The notes beneath the pieces were generated by a model. That model saw nothing but the letters and a program-made list of their open reading frames with translations, made no database searches and was not told where the DNA came from. The position numbers and the translations under genes are program-made. 64,000 bases of DNA from Phymatolithon calcareum (taxonomy: Eukaryota; Rhodophyta; Florideophyceae; Hapalidiales), in contig OZ345356.1 of the NCBI GenBank assembly GCA_977006965.1, forward strand, positions 310,001 to 374,000, in the 5' to 3' direction. Below, in pieces: positions 62,920-64,000 of the stretch; the first letter of the stretch is position 1, and each line of letters opens with the position of its first letter.

Positions 62920-63745
62920 TGCTGACTCCGCGTGACACAGTACAGTGGAATATTTTCCCCCTCGAGACCCGCTTAAGGACCAGAGATAAGCTCTGGTTCC
63001 CTACTATACTGGGTAGTCCCGAGGTGAGCAGGACTCAGCAAGCGTAAAGGTTTGCTTTAAGCCTGTTAAAACGGAAAACGTACCTGGAACAGACAGAAGA
63101 ATACCGAGGAAGACAGGAGGATATGGCAGAAGTATCGAAGGACATTAACTATCTCAGAAACGAGGAGCACCACAGCAAAGCATTGAAACAAGCAGAAGAA
63201 GGCAAAGTGTCAAAGAAACGGCGACTAGAAGATGCAATCCAAGTGTGGCAAAAATGCGAAGAAGATCGCTCAGTGAAAATCCAGATAAACAAGCATAAGA
63301 AGTTTCCAGGAGTGTTACAAATAAGGAACAGGACGACAGGGCTAACATGCCCAAGACTGATTTTTAACAGAGCTCCGTTGTGTAGGAAATCAATCCTCGG
63401 AGTATTTCGGACCCGGTGCTGAAATTGAGCTTATTGCACTTCAACGCATACTCGGGTCTAAGATGATGACAAAGAGACTGAATATGAATGCAAAAGACTA
63501 ACTCGAACTCTTATATGGAGAGAAACTCGAATCAAGGAAATATTAGGAAAATAGAATGCGGTAAGTTAGAAGTAATTGAGAAGCTGCCCCGTCACTCACA
63601 GTGAGATCTTGGATGCTTTTAAAATAAATCAACATATATCCCCTACCATACTGGGTCGCAACTTCTAGCCACATGCCACTCTAGACGCAAGACTGGAAAT
63701 TGCGAAGCTGTCCCATGCGTCTGCTGATGCGTTGGTGACTTTTAA
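62920..63745 (+). repeat. Family S copy split by LINE V
   Basis: 62920-63014 (CTGACTCCGCGTGACACAGT to CTACTATACTGGGT) and 63657-63745 (CGCAACTTCTAGCCACATGC to GTTGGTGACTTTTAAATTAA) form one S unit when LINE V is removed. The order matches the copy at 52408-52612. Confidence 0.7.
63001..63656 (+). mobile_element. LINE V: 5'-truncated LINE inside family S, 14-bp TSD
   Basis: CTACTATACTGGGT at 63001-63014 and CTACCATACTGGGT at 63643-63656 (one mismatch) bracket 63015-63642. It encodes KRKTYLEQTEEYRGRQEDMA, VSKKRRLEDAIQVWQKCEED, FPGVLQIRNRTTGLTCPRLI and FNRAPLCRKSILGVF. After a shift come EIELIALQRILG and YECKRLTRTLIWRETRIKE. The 3' half is nearly identical to 12173-12449. Confidence 0.8.
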
Positions 63746-63840
63746 ATTAAAATCTCAATATCTTCTTCTTCCCGGGCCTGAGACTCGGCCCGAGTGAGTC
63801 TTTTGCATTCATAATTAGTCTCTTGGTCTATTTCCGTGGA
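63746..63840 (-). mobile_element. Short LINE C-terminal fragment, minus strand
   Basis: The minus strand encodes STEIDQETNYECKRLTRAES, ending in GGGAAGAAGAAGA against the family S 3' end. Confidence 0.5.
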
Positions 63841-64000
63841 TCGCACAGCTCGTTGGAACTCTACAACAACCTCTTCGCCCATTTCCTGAAACTATATCTA
63901 AAAAATGCTCTTTCGCTAGGTATTTTTTTTTGAATTTGGAATTTATTAAAGGTATGGAATTCAATTAAATCGGTGACCGTTTTCTTGTCAACGACCTTTG
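63841..64000. other. Window end; no gene seen
   Basis: T-rich sequence and GAATTTGGAATTTATTAAAG near 63932 resemble the family D 3' end on the minus strand, so another retroelement may begin here and run off the window. Confidence 0.35.

Overview
This 64 kb window looks like a repeat-dominated stretch of a nuclear eukaryotic genome. The evidence is many non-LTR (LINE) retrotransposons, one Ty1/copia LTR element, cut-and-paste DNA transposons and only a handful of host-type genes. All of those genes read as single uninterrupted exons. No rRNA, tRNA, CRISPR array, bacterial operon or Shine-Dalgarno pattern was seen. An intron-poor unicellular eukaryote such as an alga (a red alga is one possibility) would fit, but the taxon cannot be fixed from sequence alone.

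Layout. 0-8 kb: a broken, probably transposon-linked ORF, LINE C-terminal fragments, a 5'-truncated RNase H LINE (A) with clean target-site duplications (TSDs), and a 60-bp-arm hairpin. 8-12 kb: an intact 1341-codon NB-ARC/WD40 STAND receptor, the largest host-type gene. 12-20 kb: an endonuclease/reverse-transcriptase LINE (E) split by a copia element whose 5' half is replaced by an unrelated repeat (family G). 20-32.7 kb: a stack of mostly minus-strand LINE remnants, including a near-full-length one (J). 33-35.5 kb: a TTAA-flanked piggyBac-like element carrying two unrecognised ORFs, itself inside a LINE tail. 37-38.5 kb: two tandem GNAT acetyltransferase genes. 39-47 kb: LINE fragment F and a long RNase H LINE (B) interrupted by a pogo/Tigger deletion derivative. 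47-51 kb: a small secreted-protein gene with a TATA box, a tandemly duplicated palindromic unit, and a 2 kb inverted-terminus element with a decayed piggyBac-like transposase. 51-64 kb: SINE-like copies (family S), LINE pieces, a four-repeat protein gene (56445-57131), a LINE (K) with an open RT reading frame, and several short TSD-flanked insertions.

Relationships. The EN/RT LINEs share a charged C-terminal domain after the reverse transcriptase. They end in related 3' motifs (CTTTTAAATAAA-like), and the SINE-like family S ends the same way, so S was probably mobilised by them. The RNase H LINEs instead end in a TGCATTAAA/CCGCAATAAA motif followed by short GAAA repeats. The least expected coding feature is a Tudor/Agenet-like segment embedded in the RNase H domain of LINEs A and B, between the first catalytic Asp and the next strand. 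Nested insertions with readable TSDs give a relative order: copia inside LINE E, pogo inside LINE B, piggyBac inside LINE M, LINE V inside SINE S, and an 82-bp stub inside LINE T.

Limits. All family calls come from reading motifs by eye. Ends of decayed elements without TSDs are approximate to tens of bases. Stop codons and frameshifts were judged from the given bases and could include sequencing errors.
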